DNA of 64,000 bases from Chitinispirillales bacterium ANBcel5 (GCA_029688955.1 JARUKZ010000007.1:1-64000), one strand, 5' to 3'; numbered from the stretch's first letter, positions 53,560-63,719 are shown. Translations and numbers: made by a program. Notes: a model not told the origin generated them from the letters alone.

Positions 53560-54339
53560 ATGAAACTCTTTGATTCACACTGCCATCTTCAGGACGAGCG
53601 TATTTTGGGGGAATGTGCTGATGTTGTTAATCGTGCAATCTCTTCCGGGATTGCTGGGATAATGTGCTGTGGGACTCAAATTGAGGATTGGTTGAGAGTA
53701 GAAAAACTCACAAAGAAACATTCTGTCATATATGGCTCATATGGAATTCACCCCTGGTATGCACAGCAGGCATCTGAACAAGGATACGAAAAACTTGAGG
53801 ATCTGCTCAGTGCTGACTCCAGAGCCGGTCTGGGAGAGATAGGGCTGGATTATACGGTCACTACAGATCGTTACAAGCAGCTTGAAGTATTGAGCCGGCA
53901 GATTACTATTGCTGAAAAGTATGAACGCACCATAAGTGTTCATTGTGTTAAGGCATGGGGTGATCTGATATCTCTATTCAGAAAAAAAGGAGGGGTGAAA
54001 ACAAGAGGGATAATTCATTCTTTCTCAGGTTCGGCTGAAGTAGCAAGTGAGTTGGTTGAACTGGGCTTTTTTATATCCTTTTCTGGTTCCATATGTAACC
54101 TTCGGAATAAAAAGACCCCTAACTCTTTAAAGGCGGTTAAATGGGATAGAATACTGCTTGAAACCGATTCTCCCGACCTGCTGCCTGTGGGTGTACTAAA
54201 TGGTCCCAATGAACCGGCTAATTTGGTCTTTATTGCACAAAGAGTGGCTTCTATCCTTGAAGCAGAAGTCGATGAAGTGGCATCAAGTACTTACCAAAAT
54301 GCTTTGAAGGCATTTAATATTATAGATTTTATGAAATAA
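53560..54339 (+). CDS. tatD: TatD-family metal-dependent DNase
   Basis: A 259-aa TIM-barrel hydrolase of the TatD family. Metal ligands appear in FDSHCHLQD (HxH), GLGEIGLDY (Glu), SVHCV (His), IIHSFSGSAE (His) and LLETDSPDLLP (Asp). These enzymes act as 3'-5' exonucleases on DNA and in some bacteria as D-aminoacyl-tRNA hydrolases. Length is normal. Its last 11 bp overlap the 3' end of the convergent GGDEF-EAL gene. Confidence 0.93.
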   Translation: MKLFDSHCHLQDERILGECADVVNRAISSGIAGIMCCGTQIEDWLRVEKLTKKHSVIYGSYGIHPWYAQQASEQGYEKLEDLLSADSRAGLGEIGLDYTVTTDRYKQLEVLSRQITIAEKYERTISVHCVKAWGDLISLFRKKGGVKTRGIIHSFSGSAEVASELVELGFFISFSGSICNLRNKKTPNSLKAVKWDRILLETDSPDLLPVGVLNGPNEPANLVFIAQRVASILEAEVDEVASSTYQNALKAFNIIDFMK

Positions 54340-56143
54340 TTTTTGCCGGATCAAGTTGAGTGAACAAAATTTCTAATTTTTTCGTATCAACAGGGGGGCT
54401 ATATAAATAACCCTGAACCTTTTTGCAGCCCTGCTTGATCAGGTACTGTAACTGTTCATCTTTCTCTACACCTTCAGCAATAACTTCCAGATTCATGGTT
54501 TGTGCAAGTACAATAATAGCTTTAACGATTGCTTCGTCATTGGGGTCAATAGAAATATCCTTAACGAATGATCGGTCTATTTTTAGGGTATGAATAGGGA
54601 ATTTTTTTAAGTAACTCAGCGATGAATATCCGGTGCCAAAATCATCAATGGCTATCTTTATACCCATATCTTTGAATTTATTGAGGGTTAAAAGTGTGGT
54701 TTCCGGGTTTTTCATTCCAAGGCTTTCTGTAATTTCCAGCTGAAGGAAATTTGAGCAAAGGTTTGTGTGCGATAACACCCGTGCTACAGTAGAAATCAGG
54801 TCTTGTTGTTGAAACTGTCGTGCAGAGAGATTAACAGAAACACTTATATCGGTGTTAAAGTGTTTTTGCCAGTATTTAAGCTGTTCACATGCGGAAAATA
54901 GCACCCATTCACCAATTGGAATGATAATACCTGTTTCTTCGGCAATAGGTATAAATTGAGCTGGTGGGATCATACCCAGCTGGGGATGATTCCAGCGAAT
55001 CAGTGCTTCAACTCCAATCAGTGTTTGATTTTCTGTATCAATCTGAGGCTGATAAAAAAGTACAAATTCATCTCTTTTCAGTGCTTTTCTAAGATTGTGC
55101 TCCAGGGTTAATTGCTCAAAGGCCTTAGCGTTCATGGCAGGCTTATAGTGTTGATAATTATTGATACCCATCTCTTTTGCTCTTTGCATCGCAGCTTCGG
55201 CATTTTTTAGTAGCTGTTCAGGATTTTCCCCATCAGAGGGAAAAATACTTATACCAATACTTGTGGTCACATATAATTCATGATCATCAAGCTTTATTGG
55301 TTGTGTGCATAGGGTAAGAATACGTTTGGCGACTTTTGCTGCATCCTGTTGTTGTGATATCTCTTCCAGAATTATTGCAAATTCATCATCACCGAGTCTA
55401 AAAACAGCATCAACATCTCGAAGTGAATCGTTCAGTCTGTTAGCAATAGTTTGAAGTAAAATATCCCCGTTTAAATAGCCCAGAGTATCATTTATGATCT
55501 TAAAACGGTTGAGATCAAGTAAAAGCAATGCCATTAAACTTTTGGTTCTTCGGGCGTGGTTGAGCATAAAAGAGAGACGGTCGTGAAGTAAAAGTCGGTT
55601 TGGAAGCCCTGTTAAAGGATCGTAATAGGCATGTCCATGGTTTTGGTTTCTGATGTTTTGGGATATATCACTAAATATTCCTACATATTGTCTGACCTGA
55701 TTCTCTGAATCCTTTACCGCTTTAATACTAAGCCATTCAGGGTAGATTTCACCATCCTTACGTCTGTTCCAAATCTCTCCCTGCCACACACCATGTTTAT
55801 TCAGCGAATGCCACATATCATGATAAAACGTACTGTTATGACGATTTGATTTAAGAATAGAGATTTTTCTACCAATAACCTCAGTAGTACTATATTTAGT
55901 AATGGTTGAAAACCCCGGGTTAATAGATTCAATTATCCCCTGGTCATCTGTTATTACTATCCCCTCCGAGGCATTAGTGAAAATGACATCCCAAAGTTTC
56001 AGTTTGTTTTTCGCTTTTTCGTTCTTCTCCGGTGCATACAGTTTGAGTTGTACCTTGAGTGTTTCTAGTTCTTTTTGTAATTGTTTGCGAGTCTTAGGTC
56101 TATTCATATTTTTTGTGATATGTTCCAGGAGTTCTCTTGCCAT
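54329..56143 (-). CDS. PAS-GGDEF-EAL cyclic-di-GMP enzyme
   Basis: A 604-aa cytoplasmic protein with no membrane segment: an N-terminal coiled region, a PAS domain (about 45-165; DVIFTNASEGIVITDDQGI), a GGDEF domain (about 175-340) and an EAL domain (about 355-595). The GGDEF signature is changed to RLGDDEF, so cyclase activity is doubtful; it may bind GTP as a sensor. The EAL domain keeps GVEALIRWNHP, the metal-binding AIDDFGTGYSS and KIDRSFVKDI, so c-di-GMP hydrolysis is likely. It is near the flagellar and pilus genes, which c-di-GMP usually controls in opposite ways, but targets are unknown. Confidence 0.92.
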   Translation of the reverse strand: MARELLEHITKNMNRPKTRKQLQKELETLKVQLKLYAPEKNEKAKNKLKLWDVIFTNASEGIVITDDQGIIESINPGFSTITKYSTTEVIGRKISILKSNRHNSTFYHDMWHSLNKHGVWQGEIWNRRKDGEIYPEWLSIKAVKDSENQVRQYVGIFSDISQNIRNQNHGHAYYDPLTGLPNRLLLHDRLSFMLNHARRTKSLMALLLLDLNRFKIINDTLGYLNGDILLQTIANRLNDSLRDVDAVFRLGDDEFAIILEEISQQQDAAKVAKRILTLCTQPIKLDDHELYVTTSIGISIFPSDGENPEQLLKNAEAAMQRAKEMGINNYQHYKPAMNAKAFEQLTLEHNLRKALKRDEFVLFYQPQIDTENQTLIGVEALIRWNHPQLGMIPPAQFIPIAEETGIIIPIGEWVLFSACEQLKYWQKHFNTDISVSVNLSARQFQQQDLISTVARVLSHTNLCSNFLQLEITESLGMKNPETTLLTLNKFKDMGIKIAIDDFGTGYSSLSYLKKFPIHTLKIDRSFVKDISIDPNDEAIVKAIIVLAQTMNLEVIAEGVEKDEQLQYLIKQGCKKVQGYLYSPPVDTKKLEILFTQLDPAKIIS

Positions 56144-56218
56144 GCCTTTTAACGTAGATTATATCACTTATTTTTAAATGGCGCAATTGATTTGATCTTA
56201 AAATCTGAGGAGTATATC

Positions 56219-56365
56219 ATAAAAAAAATTCAAACATATGTTCATGAACCGAAGTTTGTGGCGTATCCTGAATATATTTTAGATATTCTGTGGTACAGAT
56301 CTGAATTCTGTTTTCCTAAAAGGATACTATACGCCAAAAAAGTAGAAGACAAAATAAAAAACTGA
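56219..56365 (+). CDS. Possible 48-aa protein with ATA start
   Basis: An open frame just before aspS with GGAG six bases upstream of an ATA codon ([20 protein letters not shown], continuing [20 protein letters not shown] and ending KVEDKIKN). The composition looks like a real basic protein, and it fills the gap to aspS, ending 19 bp before its start. There is no ATG, GTG or suitably placed TTG (the nearest, 56192, lacks a ribosome site). Either a rare ATA start, a lost ATG, or chance. Confidence 0.35.
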   Translation: MKKIQTYVHEPKFVAYPEYILDILWYRSEFCFPKRILYAKKVEDKIKN

Positions 56366-56384
56366 AAGAGGCAGGGGGCCTAGC

Positions 56385-58238
56385 ATGTCTTTGGTTTCAC
56401 AGAGTAACAACCCTGAAGTGACGGATCAGCAGACCAGTGATTTCTGTAAAAAGGAGAATGCTATCAATACTATTCATGAGTACCGAACCCATAATTGCAG
56501 CCAATTACGGAAAAATCATGTAGGTGAACTTGCCAGAATCAGTGGATGGATTCATAATAAAAGAGACCACGGTGGAGTGCTTTTTATCGATCTGAGAGAT
56601 CATTACGGTATTACTCAGGTAGTTATATACCCCAACAGGGCATTTCAGAAAAAAATCGCGCACCTTGCAAAAGAAACTGTAATACGTTTTGACGGGCTTG
56701 TTGCATTGCGCTCCACTGAAAACATTAACCCCAAGATCCCTACCGGTGAAGTAGAAGTGGTAGCAGACAGTTTCATCGTTCTTGGTGAGAGTGAAACTAC
56801 TCCCTTTAGCATATTCCCTGAAGATCCCCTACCTGAAGAGATGCGTCTTGAGTATCGGTTTCTGGATTTAAGACGTTCTGAAATACACAAAAACATTGTA
56901 ATGAGATCAAAAGTAATAGCTCATATCAGAAAACTGCTTACAGAAATGGGATTTAACGAGTATCAGACACCTATTCTCACCAGCTCATCTCCTGAAGGGG
57001 CACGCGATTATCTTGTGCCATCCAGATTGCACCCGGGACAGTTTTATGCTCTGCCTCAGGCTCCACAGGTTTTCAAACAGTTGCTGATGGTTGCAGGTTT
57101 TGATCGATATTTTCAGATCGCACCTTGCTTTAGGGATGAAGATGCACGAGCTGACCGTTCACCAGGGGAATTTTATCAGCTCGATATGGAAATGTCTTTT
57201 GTTACACAGGAGGATGTTTTTAAGATTGTCGAGCAGGTGTTGGGCGATGTGTTTACTACTTTTAGTGACTGGAAATGTGATGAAATTCCATTTAGAAAAA
57301 TCCCTTACAGAGAAGCAATGGTTAAGTACGGGACCGATAAACCTGATCTGCGTATAAATATCGAAATACAGGATGTATCAGAGTATTTTCTCGATTCAGG
57401 TTTTAAAATCTTTTCTGATACAGTTAAGGATGGGGGAGTAGTTCGTGCAATTCCGTTAAAGGGAGGGGGAGCTCAACCCAGAGCCTTTTTCGACAGAATG
57501 GTTCAGTTTGCGCAATCGCTAGGTAGTCAGGGCCTTGCTTATCTGGTATGGAATGATGATGGGATCAAGGGGCCTATAGCTAAATTTCTCGCTCCAGAAA
57601 AAATAGAGCAGCTGTCCTCGGATCTGGAAGTAAAATCGGGAGATGTGGTCTTTTTTGTTTGTAACGAGGAAAAAACCGCAAACAAATTAGCTGGAGAGAT
57701 TCGTTTGAAACTGGGCAAAGAACTGGATTTAGTAGAAAAAAATGCCTACAGGTTTTGTTGGATCACAGATTATCCCATGTATGAATACAATGAGGAGTCA
57801 AGGAAAATAGAATTTTCTCATAACCCCTTTTCAATGCCACAGGGTGGGCTTGAAGCACTTAATACTATGGATCCTTTAAGAATTAAGGCTTTTCAATACG
57901 ATATCGTTTGTAATGGAATTGAGCTCTCAAGTGGAGCTATTAGAAATCACAGACCCCAAATAATGTACAGGGCTTTTGAAATTGCTGGTTATACTAAGGA
58001 TCAGGTTGATAAACGATTCGGTGCGTTGATAAAAGCGTTTCGATACGGTGCTCCACCTCATGGTGGAATTGCTCCGGGCATTGACCGTATGATTATGCTC
58101 CTTACTGATGAACCAAATATTAGAGAGGTTATAGCTTTTCCGATGAACCAAAAAGCACAGGATCAGATGATGAATGCACCTGCAAATGTTAATGAAAACC
58201 AGCTTAAGGAGCTTAATATAAAGCCTGTGCAGTATTAG
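56385..58238 (+). CDS. aspS: Aspartyl-tRNA synthetase
   Basis: A 617-aa class II synthetase of the bacterial type, with an anticodon-binding OB fold (about 40-140; [20 protein letters not shown]), motif 1 ([11 protein letters not shown]), motif 2 ([20 protein letters not shown]), the GAD insertion (about 315-430) and motif 3 ([18 protein letters not shown]). About 31 extra residues precede the usual start (YRTHNCSQL); they are Asn, Gln and Ser rich, and no start codon lies closer, so the extension seems real. Whether it is discriminating or also charges tRNA-Asn cannot be told here. The secreted 'AsnB-like' gene follows after 17 bp. Confidence 0.95.
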   Translation: MSLVSQSNNPEVTDQQTSDFCKKENAINTIHEYRTHNCSQLRKNHVGELARISGWIHNKRDHGGVLFIDLRDHYGITQVVIYPNRAFQKKIAHLAKETVIRFDGLVALRSTENINPKIPTGEVEVVADSFIVLGESETTPFSIFPEDPLPEEMRLEYRFLDLRRSEIHKNIVMRSKVIAHIRKLLTEMGFNEYQTPILTSSSPEGARDYLVPSRLHPGQFYALPQAPQVFKQLLMVAGFDRYFQIAPCFRDEDARADRSPGEFYQLDMEMSFVTQEDVFKIVEQVLGDVFTTFSDWKCDEIPFRKIPYREAMVKYGTDKPDLRINIEIQDVSEYFLDSGFKIFSDTVKDGGVVRAIPLKGGGAQPRAFFDRMVQFAQSLGSQGLAYLVWNDDGIKGPIAKFLAPEKIEQLSSDLEVKSGDVVFFVCNEEKTANKLAGEIRLKLGKELDLVEKNAYRFCWITDYPMYEYNEESRKIEFSHNPFSMPQGGLEALNTMDPLRIKAFQYDIVCNGIELSSGAIRNHRPQIMYRAFEIAGYTKDQVDKRFGALIKAFRYGAPPHGGIAPGIDRMIMLLTDEPNIREVIAFPMNQKAQDQMMNAPANVNENQLKELNIKPVQY

Positions 58239-58255
58239 AAAAAAAGGAGGGCTTT

Positions 58256-59512
58256 ATGTATAAGGTTAAAATTCTTTTAGTATCGTTTTCCCTTTTATTT
58301 ACAGGGGTGTCTCAGGCAAAACTTTTGATCCCAATGGATCAGACACAAACAGATCATCTAAAAGCATATGGTGTGGTGTATAATATTCTTAAAGAGGGCC
58401 AGACAGTCTATTGGCTTCTTAACTTCCGGGGTGGCTCCTTTGCTCTTAATAATGGAGATTCTTTTATACTGAATTTTCGCAAAGCAGGAGTAAAGACTAC
58501 AGACATTGGCCCCGAAAAATGGGGTGAAATATCCAAAACTATTGAAGAGAACAACATGCATAAGGTTGTTTTGGAAACACCACCTAAAATAGCTGTCTAT
58601 ACCCCTCCGGGTAAGCTTCCCTGGGATGATGCTGTCACACTTGCCCTGACTTATGCAGAAATACCCTTTGATAAAGTTTATGACAAAGAAGTACTTTCAG
58701 GAAAACTTGATGACTACGATTGGCTTCATTTGCACCATGAAGATTTTACTGGGCAGTATAGTAAGTTTCATCGAAGTTTTAGCAATGCCCCATGGTATCA
58801 AAAACAACGCCATGAACTTGAATCTCTCGCCAGAAGCCTTGGTTTTGATAAGGTGTCCGAATGTAAGAAAGCAGTAGCTTTAACAATAAGGAAATATGTG
58901 GAAAATGGAGGCTTTCTGTTTGCAATGTGCAGTGCTATTAATACTTTAGAAATTGCTTTGGCTGCCCTGGGGACAGACATCGTCGATGAAGTTTATGATG
59001 GTGATGGTGTTGATCCCGACTATAGAAGTAAGCTTGACTTTACTATGACTATGGCTTTTGAAAATTTTGAAATCATTACTGATCCCCTTGCTGCAAGCTT
59101 TTGTAATATTGATGTAAATCAGGTAAACACCCCAAATCGAAAAGAAGCAGAGGATTTTGTACTCTTTGAGTTTAGCGCAAAGCTTGATCCTGTCCCAAGT
59201 ATGTTGACCCAAAATCATTCATCTGTAATTAAAGGATATTTGGGACTCCTTACTTCTATGAACCGTAATGTGATCAAAAACGATGTGATAATTTTGGGTG
59301 ATGTTCCCGGTACCACTATGGTTAATTATATACATGGAATCATAGGAAAAGGACAGTTTGCCTATCTTGGTGGTCATGATCCCGAAGACTATGCTCATGC
59401 CGTAGGGGATAAGCCAACAATGCTTGAGCTTCATAAAAATTCACCCGGGTACAGGCTTATCCTCAATAACGTTCTCTTCCCTGCTGCTCAAAGACAGGAG
59501 AGGAAAACTTGA
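58256..59512 (+). CDS. Secreted protein of the family often labelled 'asparagine synthetase B'
   Basis: A 418-aa protein with a clear signal peptide (YKVKILLVSFSLLFTGVSQA, cleavage near 21). The mature protein begins LLIPMDQTQTDHLKAYGVVY and contains WDDAVTLALTYAEIPFDKVY, WLHLHHEDFTGQYSKFH, GGFLFAMCSAINTLEIALAA and GGHDPEDYAHAVGDKP. Very similar proteins are found in Bacteroidetes under the name asparagine synthetase B, but there is no glutaminase or synthetase motif and the protein is exported, so that name is misleading. The fold may be a glutamine-amidotransferase/ThuA-like flavodoxin variant. It is translationally linked to the next transporter gene. Function unknown. Confidence 0.85.
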   Translation: MYKVKILLVSFSLLFTGVSQAKLLIPMDQTQTDHLKAYGVVYNILKEGQTVYWLLNFRGGSFALNNGDSFILNFRKAGVKTTDIGPEKWGEISKTIEENNMHKVVLETPPKIAVYTPPGKLPWDDAVTLALTYAEIPFDKVYDKEVLSGKLDDYDWLHLHHEDFTGQYSKFHRSFSNAPWYQKQRHELESLARSLGFDKVSECKKAVALTIRKYVENGGFLFAMCSAINTLEIALAALGTDIVDEVYDGDGVDPDYRSKLDFTMTMAFENFEIITDPLAASFCNIDVNQVNTPNRKEAEDFVLFEFSAKLDPVPSMLTQNHSSVIKGYLGLLTSMNRNVIKNDVIILGDVPGTTMVNYIHGIIGKGQFAYLGGHDPEDYAHAVGDKPTMLELHKNSPGYRLILNNVLFPAAQRQERKT

Positions 59513-60837
59513 ACACGAGTAAAAAGGCCCTCTTTTCCTGGTATATGTATGATTGGGCTTACTCGGCTTTTGCTGTAACTGTACTTGCCGGATTTTTTCC
59601 TCTTTTTTTTAATAAATACTGGTCCGCTGGTGCCCACACCAATTTAAGTACATTCAGGTTAGGGGTGGGGAGTACTGTTGCAGGTTTACTGATTGCATTT
59701 CTCTCTCTCTTTATGGGGTCAATCGTTGGTGTCGGTAGAGGAAAAAAAAGATTTCTTGCCCTATTCATGTTGCTTGGTACTACAAGCACTTTTGGGCTCT
59801 ATTTTATCTCACATGGAAACTGGTTAGGTGCATTAATCGTATTCATTCTCGGTAATATCGGATTTTCCTGTTCAGACCTTTTTTATAACTCGCTTCTGGT
59901 TGATGTCGCCGAAAAGAAAAAAATGGATCGTGTATCTTCAATTGGTTTCTCTTTTGGTTATCTTGGCTGTGGTATACTGTTTTTAGTAAATGTTTTGATG
60001 GTCACCTATCCGAATTTTTTTGGATTTGAAAGCGAGATCCACGCTATAAGGGTTTCTTTCCTGACTGTTGCGATTTGGTGGGGCGTATTTTCTGTACCAT
60101 TATTTCTTTTTGTTAAAGAAAAAGAAATCAGGTATAGTCAAGTTACCAAACCTGCCCTTCTAAATACCTTATCGAATCTTAAAAACACATTTCGGTTAAT
60201 AGCAAAGAATCGTAGTGTGTTTCTGTTTATTTGTGCGTATTGGCTTTATATCGATGGGCTTAACACCTTTATAAGGATGGCAATAGATTTTGGCCTCTCT
60301 ATTGGCTTTTCTTCAAGGGCTCTAATGATCGCTCTTTTAGCAGTGCAGTTCATTGCTTTTCCATCGGCACTAGGATTTGGTCTTCTCGCCAGATATTTTG
60401 GCGCACAGAAAATGATACTGTTTGGAATACTGATTTATATAGTTGTTATAGGTGGGGGGGCATTTGTGCTTGAAAATGAAATTCAGTTCATTATACTTGC
60501 CTCTTTAACGGCTATTGCGCAGGGAGGTATTCAGGCTCTTAGCAGATCATATTACGGAAAATTGATTCCTCAGGGAAAAGCATCAGAATATTTTGGGTTC
60601 TATAATGTTGTTGGAAGATTTGCTGTTGCAGGACCGCTACTTGTTGGAATGGTTACATTTTTCTCTCATCTTTTAGGTTTAAAGGCAACTTTGGCATCCA
60701 GGGTGGGAATGTCTTCGATAGTACTTTTATTTGTTAGTGGTGCTGTTTTCCTGATCATGGCAGAGAAGACCCGCAAAAAAGTTTCGATCTCCAGTATTGG
60801 AAATGTTGATGTAAAGATAGTAGGAGAGAAAATATAA
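59509..60837 (+). CDS. MFS transporter of the UMF1/Atg22-like family
   Basis: A 442-aa inner-membrane protein with about 12 helices. The N-terminal signature FSWYMYDWAYSAFAVTVLAG is typical of the UMF1 (vacuole effluxer Atg22-like) group, as is GGIQALSRSYYGKLIPQGKA, followed by EYFGFYNVVGRF, in the second half. Substrates of bacterial members are not established; yeast Atg22 exports amino acids from the vacuole. The start is TTG 59509, overlapping the previous stop (TTGA), with AGGAG upstream, so it is coupled to the secreted protein before it and may move the same or a related compound. Confidence 0.9.
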   Translation: MNTSKKALFSWYMYDWAYSAFAVTVLAGFFPLFFNKYWSAGAHTNLSTFRLGVGSTVAGLLIAFLSLFMGSIVGVGRGKKRFLALFMLLGTTSTFGLYFISHGNWLGALIVFILGNIGFSCSDLFYNSLLVDVAEKKKMDRVSSIGFSFGYLGCGILFLVNVLMVTYPNFFGFESEIHAIRVSFLTVAIWWGVFSVPLFLFVKEKEIRYSQVTKPALLNTLSNLKNTFRLIAKNRSVFLFICAYWLYIDGLNTFIRMAIDFGLSIGFSSRALMIALLAVQFIAFPSALGFGLLARYFGAQKMILFGILIYIVVIGGGAFVLENEIQFIILASLTAIAQGGIQALSRSYYGKLIPQGKASEYFGFYNVVGRFAVAGPLLVGMVTFFSHLLGLKATLASRVGMSSIVLLFVSGAVFLIMAEKTRKKVSISSIGNVDVKIVGEKI

Positions 60838-60846
60838 AATAAAAAA

Positions 60847-60870
60847 AGAGTACTCAGCGTTGAGTACTCT
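60847..60870. terminator. Bidirectional terminator between the MFS and DUF4340 genes
   Basis: AGAGTACTCA-GCGT-TGAGTACTCT: a perfect 10-bp stem. The minus strand continues into a T-rich run, the plus strand into TTGAGC, so it best fits the DUF4340 operon. Confidence 0.75.
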
Positions 60871-60906
60871 TTGAGCTTGGTTTCTTTGTATTTACTATTG
60901 CTAGTG

Positions 60907-61950
60907 CTAATTTGCTATACTAAAATCCATTTCCTCAACTGGTTCTTCAACCGGGGGATGATCAGATTTTAAGCTTTCGATATCAGCATAAATAGTACTT
61001 AGGTTGTTGCTTGAGATAAGAAAAACATCATCTCTTATGTCGGACATAATAAAGCGATTGTTAGAATCTTCCTTTTCTGCTCCTATTACAATACTGTGGC
61101 TTGTGCCTGTGGCCAGGTCAACAGAGACGGTTAAGTATGGTTGAGAGAGTCCAAGCTTGTCTTTGTCCTTGATCTCGTTTTCAAAACCGGTGGCATTCAG
61201 CGAAGATAGTACTGATAACATATTCTGTACACTGTCCTGAGCGGCGTAATGCTCAACAGGTTCATTAATGTTCCAGTGGTTTTCTGTTCTATCAAGAACA
61301 ATATCTTCATCTATCCCCGATCCGGAAATAGAAATACGTGAGGCAAAGTTCTCATCAAAGCTCAAAATCCGCTTATCTCTCCATCTGTTCAAGTCACTAA
61401 AAAAGGAGCTTCTAATTCCCCCCGGAACTGTATACACCGAATTAGAACCTGCCAAACGTACATAATGGCTGGTCCAGTCTGTAGCACTTTTGCCGATGTA
61501 AAAGGAACCTAGGAGGCTCTTAGAACGGTCCCACACTTGAACATGTATTCCCGATTCGCTATCCACTTCAAACAGTGGCTGGTTATCTGGATTTTCAGAT
61601 ACCAGCACATCTCTTCTAAGGTGTACAATTTTTTCGAGAATTGTTTGAACCGCTGCACTGTCAGCACGATATACGGGTGTTTGATCATCAGCAATAAAAC
61701 CCTCTGTTGATTCATCTGGATCTTTATGCTCTGCTGTATGTTTAACTTTCCAGGTGTTGTTGTCCCTCGTAAGTTTAACAGAACTTTGATTACCCTGTAT
61801 CGAAATTTGGGAAATAGAGTTTTCATTAAGACCCGGAAAAAATCGCAAACTGTGCTCAGGTGGTCTGGTGTTGCTTAGTTTTTCCGAAACGACTATAATC
61901 AGAATAACGATTATAAGCACACTTAAAGCAAGCAGTGTCTTTCTATTCAT
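60907..61950 (-). CDS. DUF4340 membrane-anchored protein
   Basis: A 347-aa protein with one N-terminal helix (LLALSVLIIVILIIVVSEKL, about 5-24) and an extracytoplasmic part made of repeated DUF4340 units (ENSISQISIQGNQSSVKLTR, NTWKVKHTAEHK, SRISISGSGIDEDIVLDRTE, HWNINEPVEHYAAQDSVQNM). DUF4340 genes usually follow GldG-type ABC accessory genes, as here, where its ATG shares one base with the gldG stop (TAATG). It is probably a periplasmic partner of the exporter. The C-terminal 20 residues are acidic and Pro-rich. Confidence 0.88.
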   Translation of the reverse strand: MNRKTLLALSVLIIVILIIVVSEKLSNTRPPEHSLRFFPGLNENSISQISIQGNQSSVKLTRDNNTWKVKHTAEHKDPDESTEGFIADDQTPVYRADSAAVQTILEKIVHLRRDVLVSENPDNQPLFEVDSESGIHVQVWDRSKSLLGSFYIGKSATDWTSHYVRLAGSNSVYTVPGGIRSSFFSDLNRWRDKRILSFDENFASRISISGSGIDEDIVLDRTENHWNINEPVEHYAAQDSVQNMLSVLSSLNATGFENEIKDKDKLGLSQPYLTVSVDLATGTSHSIVIGAEKEDSNNRFIMSDIRDDVFLISSNNLSTIYADIESLKSDHPPVEEPVEEMDFSIAN

Positions 61951-63696
61951 TATGCCTGATCCTCCTTTTTAACATCACTTGTTTTAACAGTAACAGGTAC
62001 TGCAATTCTTTCTCTACGTTTGTAAAAGATAAATAATCCGATGATAATCATAATTGCTGGCATTAAAACAATATTTGTTATCCTTATCAGGTTAGGCGCA
62101 AACGATCCTTCGCCAATGAGATCGCTGGTAATAGAGTTGTCCCTGATCGCACGGGAACGAATATCAATAAGGTTGTTATCGAGTGTAAGCCAATCTACAA
62201 GGTTTAACATTAACGTGAGATTATTTTTGGATGCATTTTCGGCAGAGACAAAATCAGCATCACCAATTACAACAAGATTTGCATTTTCATTAGAACTAAC
62301 AAAGGGATAGGATACATCACTTGCGGATGCTGCAGACAGATTTATCTGGCTTAGTTTGTCATCGTCACTTATTTGGGTTTCAGTTGAGGTTGTGGTGATC
62401 TCTCCGTCAAAATAACTATTGAAACTTCCTGATAAGTGTGCAGCTAAAATATGTGGTGAGGTTTTGTCTTCATCCGGCGGTACCCAATCCTGTTGGGGGT
62501 TCAAATTAAAGAAACCTTCTGCGATCCAACTTTCTTTACTTGATGAAGCCAGAGCTGTTGCTTTAATATCACTTTCAGGATCATCTTCTGTTGGAATGGT
62601 CAAAGAGCTTACCCATGGTAGCACTACATCAGCAAGGGATGATACGGCAGGATTTGTTTCGTTAAATCCATCGCCCCTTACACGTACAAAGTAGGGATAG
62701 GGAACGTTAACATGCATGCTAAATGGTCCAAAGTTCTGTGGAATTTGAACCTGACCACATGAAGGGTCAAGAACAAGATTACGCTCTACACGTACACCAT
62801 AATGTTCTAATAAGTCTAAAATAGGGGTTTCTTTGACTTGTCCCATTACTCCATGTTGAAAGCTGACATCCACCGCATCAGCCATCACGATCAAATTCCC
62901 CCCCCCTCATAAAGAACTGATCAAGTGCATAAAGCGTTTTCTGGTCAAACTCAGAGCCTCCGGGAACGATAAGTGTTCTTATCTTGCTGTCAACAGGATT
63001 GCCATCACTTAACTCAACAGTTTCAACTGTGTAGTTTTCTTTTAATCCTTCAAACAAAGGGGTGTATAGTTGTTGAATCGATGATGGAGGATTTGGATCT
63101 TGTTGGTGCATTTGGGGCATAGGCATAGAATTACCTTCAGTATCGAGAACTCCTACAGTAGGAACCTCAGTACGAACCACTCGCATAATTGCCTGTGTAA
63201 GATCATATTCCAAATTATGCAGGTTTTGTATTACAGGGATAGATTCACTCCTATCCTCAAAAAGGATAGCTAATCCAAGATACCCGTTCATTACCTGGGC
63301 CTTATCTCTGTCAAACGACTGAATTTGAACTTCAGGAATTCCAAGTGACTGTGCAGCCTGACGTATTTGCTGGTCATCTGCGGGATCTTCGTAGGTGATC
63401 CTCAGATTTGGCCCTGAGTAGGCTTTGTACTCAGAAAGTAAGTCTTTAATAGTTGCTACAGTCTGGTGCATATGAGAGGGAAGGTTTTTTGATAAAAACA
63501 CTCTAACATTTACCAGATCATTAAGCTCCCTTAAAGCTCGTTTGGTTGGCTCTGAAACGCTATACTGTTTTGATTCAGTCATGTCGATACGAGTGAAATA
63601 CCGTGTAGAGAGATAGTTGAGAGCCACCAGAACGGCTAAGACTGCAGCGATAAAGATCGACAGCTCAGTACGGTTTTTAAATTTTTTATTTTCCAT
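61950..63696 (-). pseudogene. GldG-like ABC transporter accessory gene, split at a G9 run
   Basis: Two frames together make one GldG-family protein of about 580 aa. The first (63696-62878) begins with an N-terminal helix (FIAAVLAVLVALNYLSTRYF) and the auxiliary domain (MTESKQYSVSEPTKRALREL), breaking off after FMRGG. The second (62894-61950) resumes with NLIVMADAVDVSFQHGVMGQ and ends with a C-terminal helix (VLMPAIMIIIGLFIFYKR). At 62898-62906 there are nine C on the plus strand; eight would restore the join FMRGG-NLIVMADA, as expected for the family. So this is a one-base insertion, a sequencing slip or a phase-variable tract. Between permease and DUF4340 in a standard operon. Confidence 0.85.
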
Positions 63697-63719
63697 AATT
63701 ATTATCCGTCTCCAGTGTT

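Noticed and set aside
58256..59512. Annotation as asparagine synthetase B
   Set aside because: The protein has a signal peptide, no N-terminal Cys2 glutaminase site after processing and no ATP pyrophosphatase motif.
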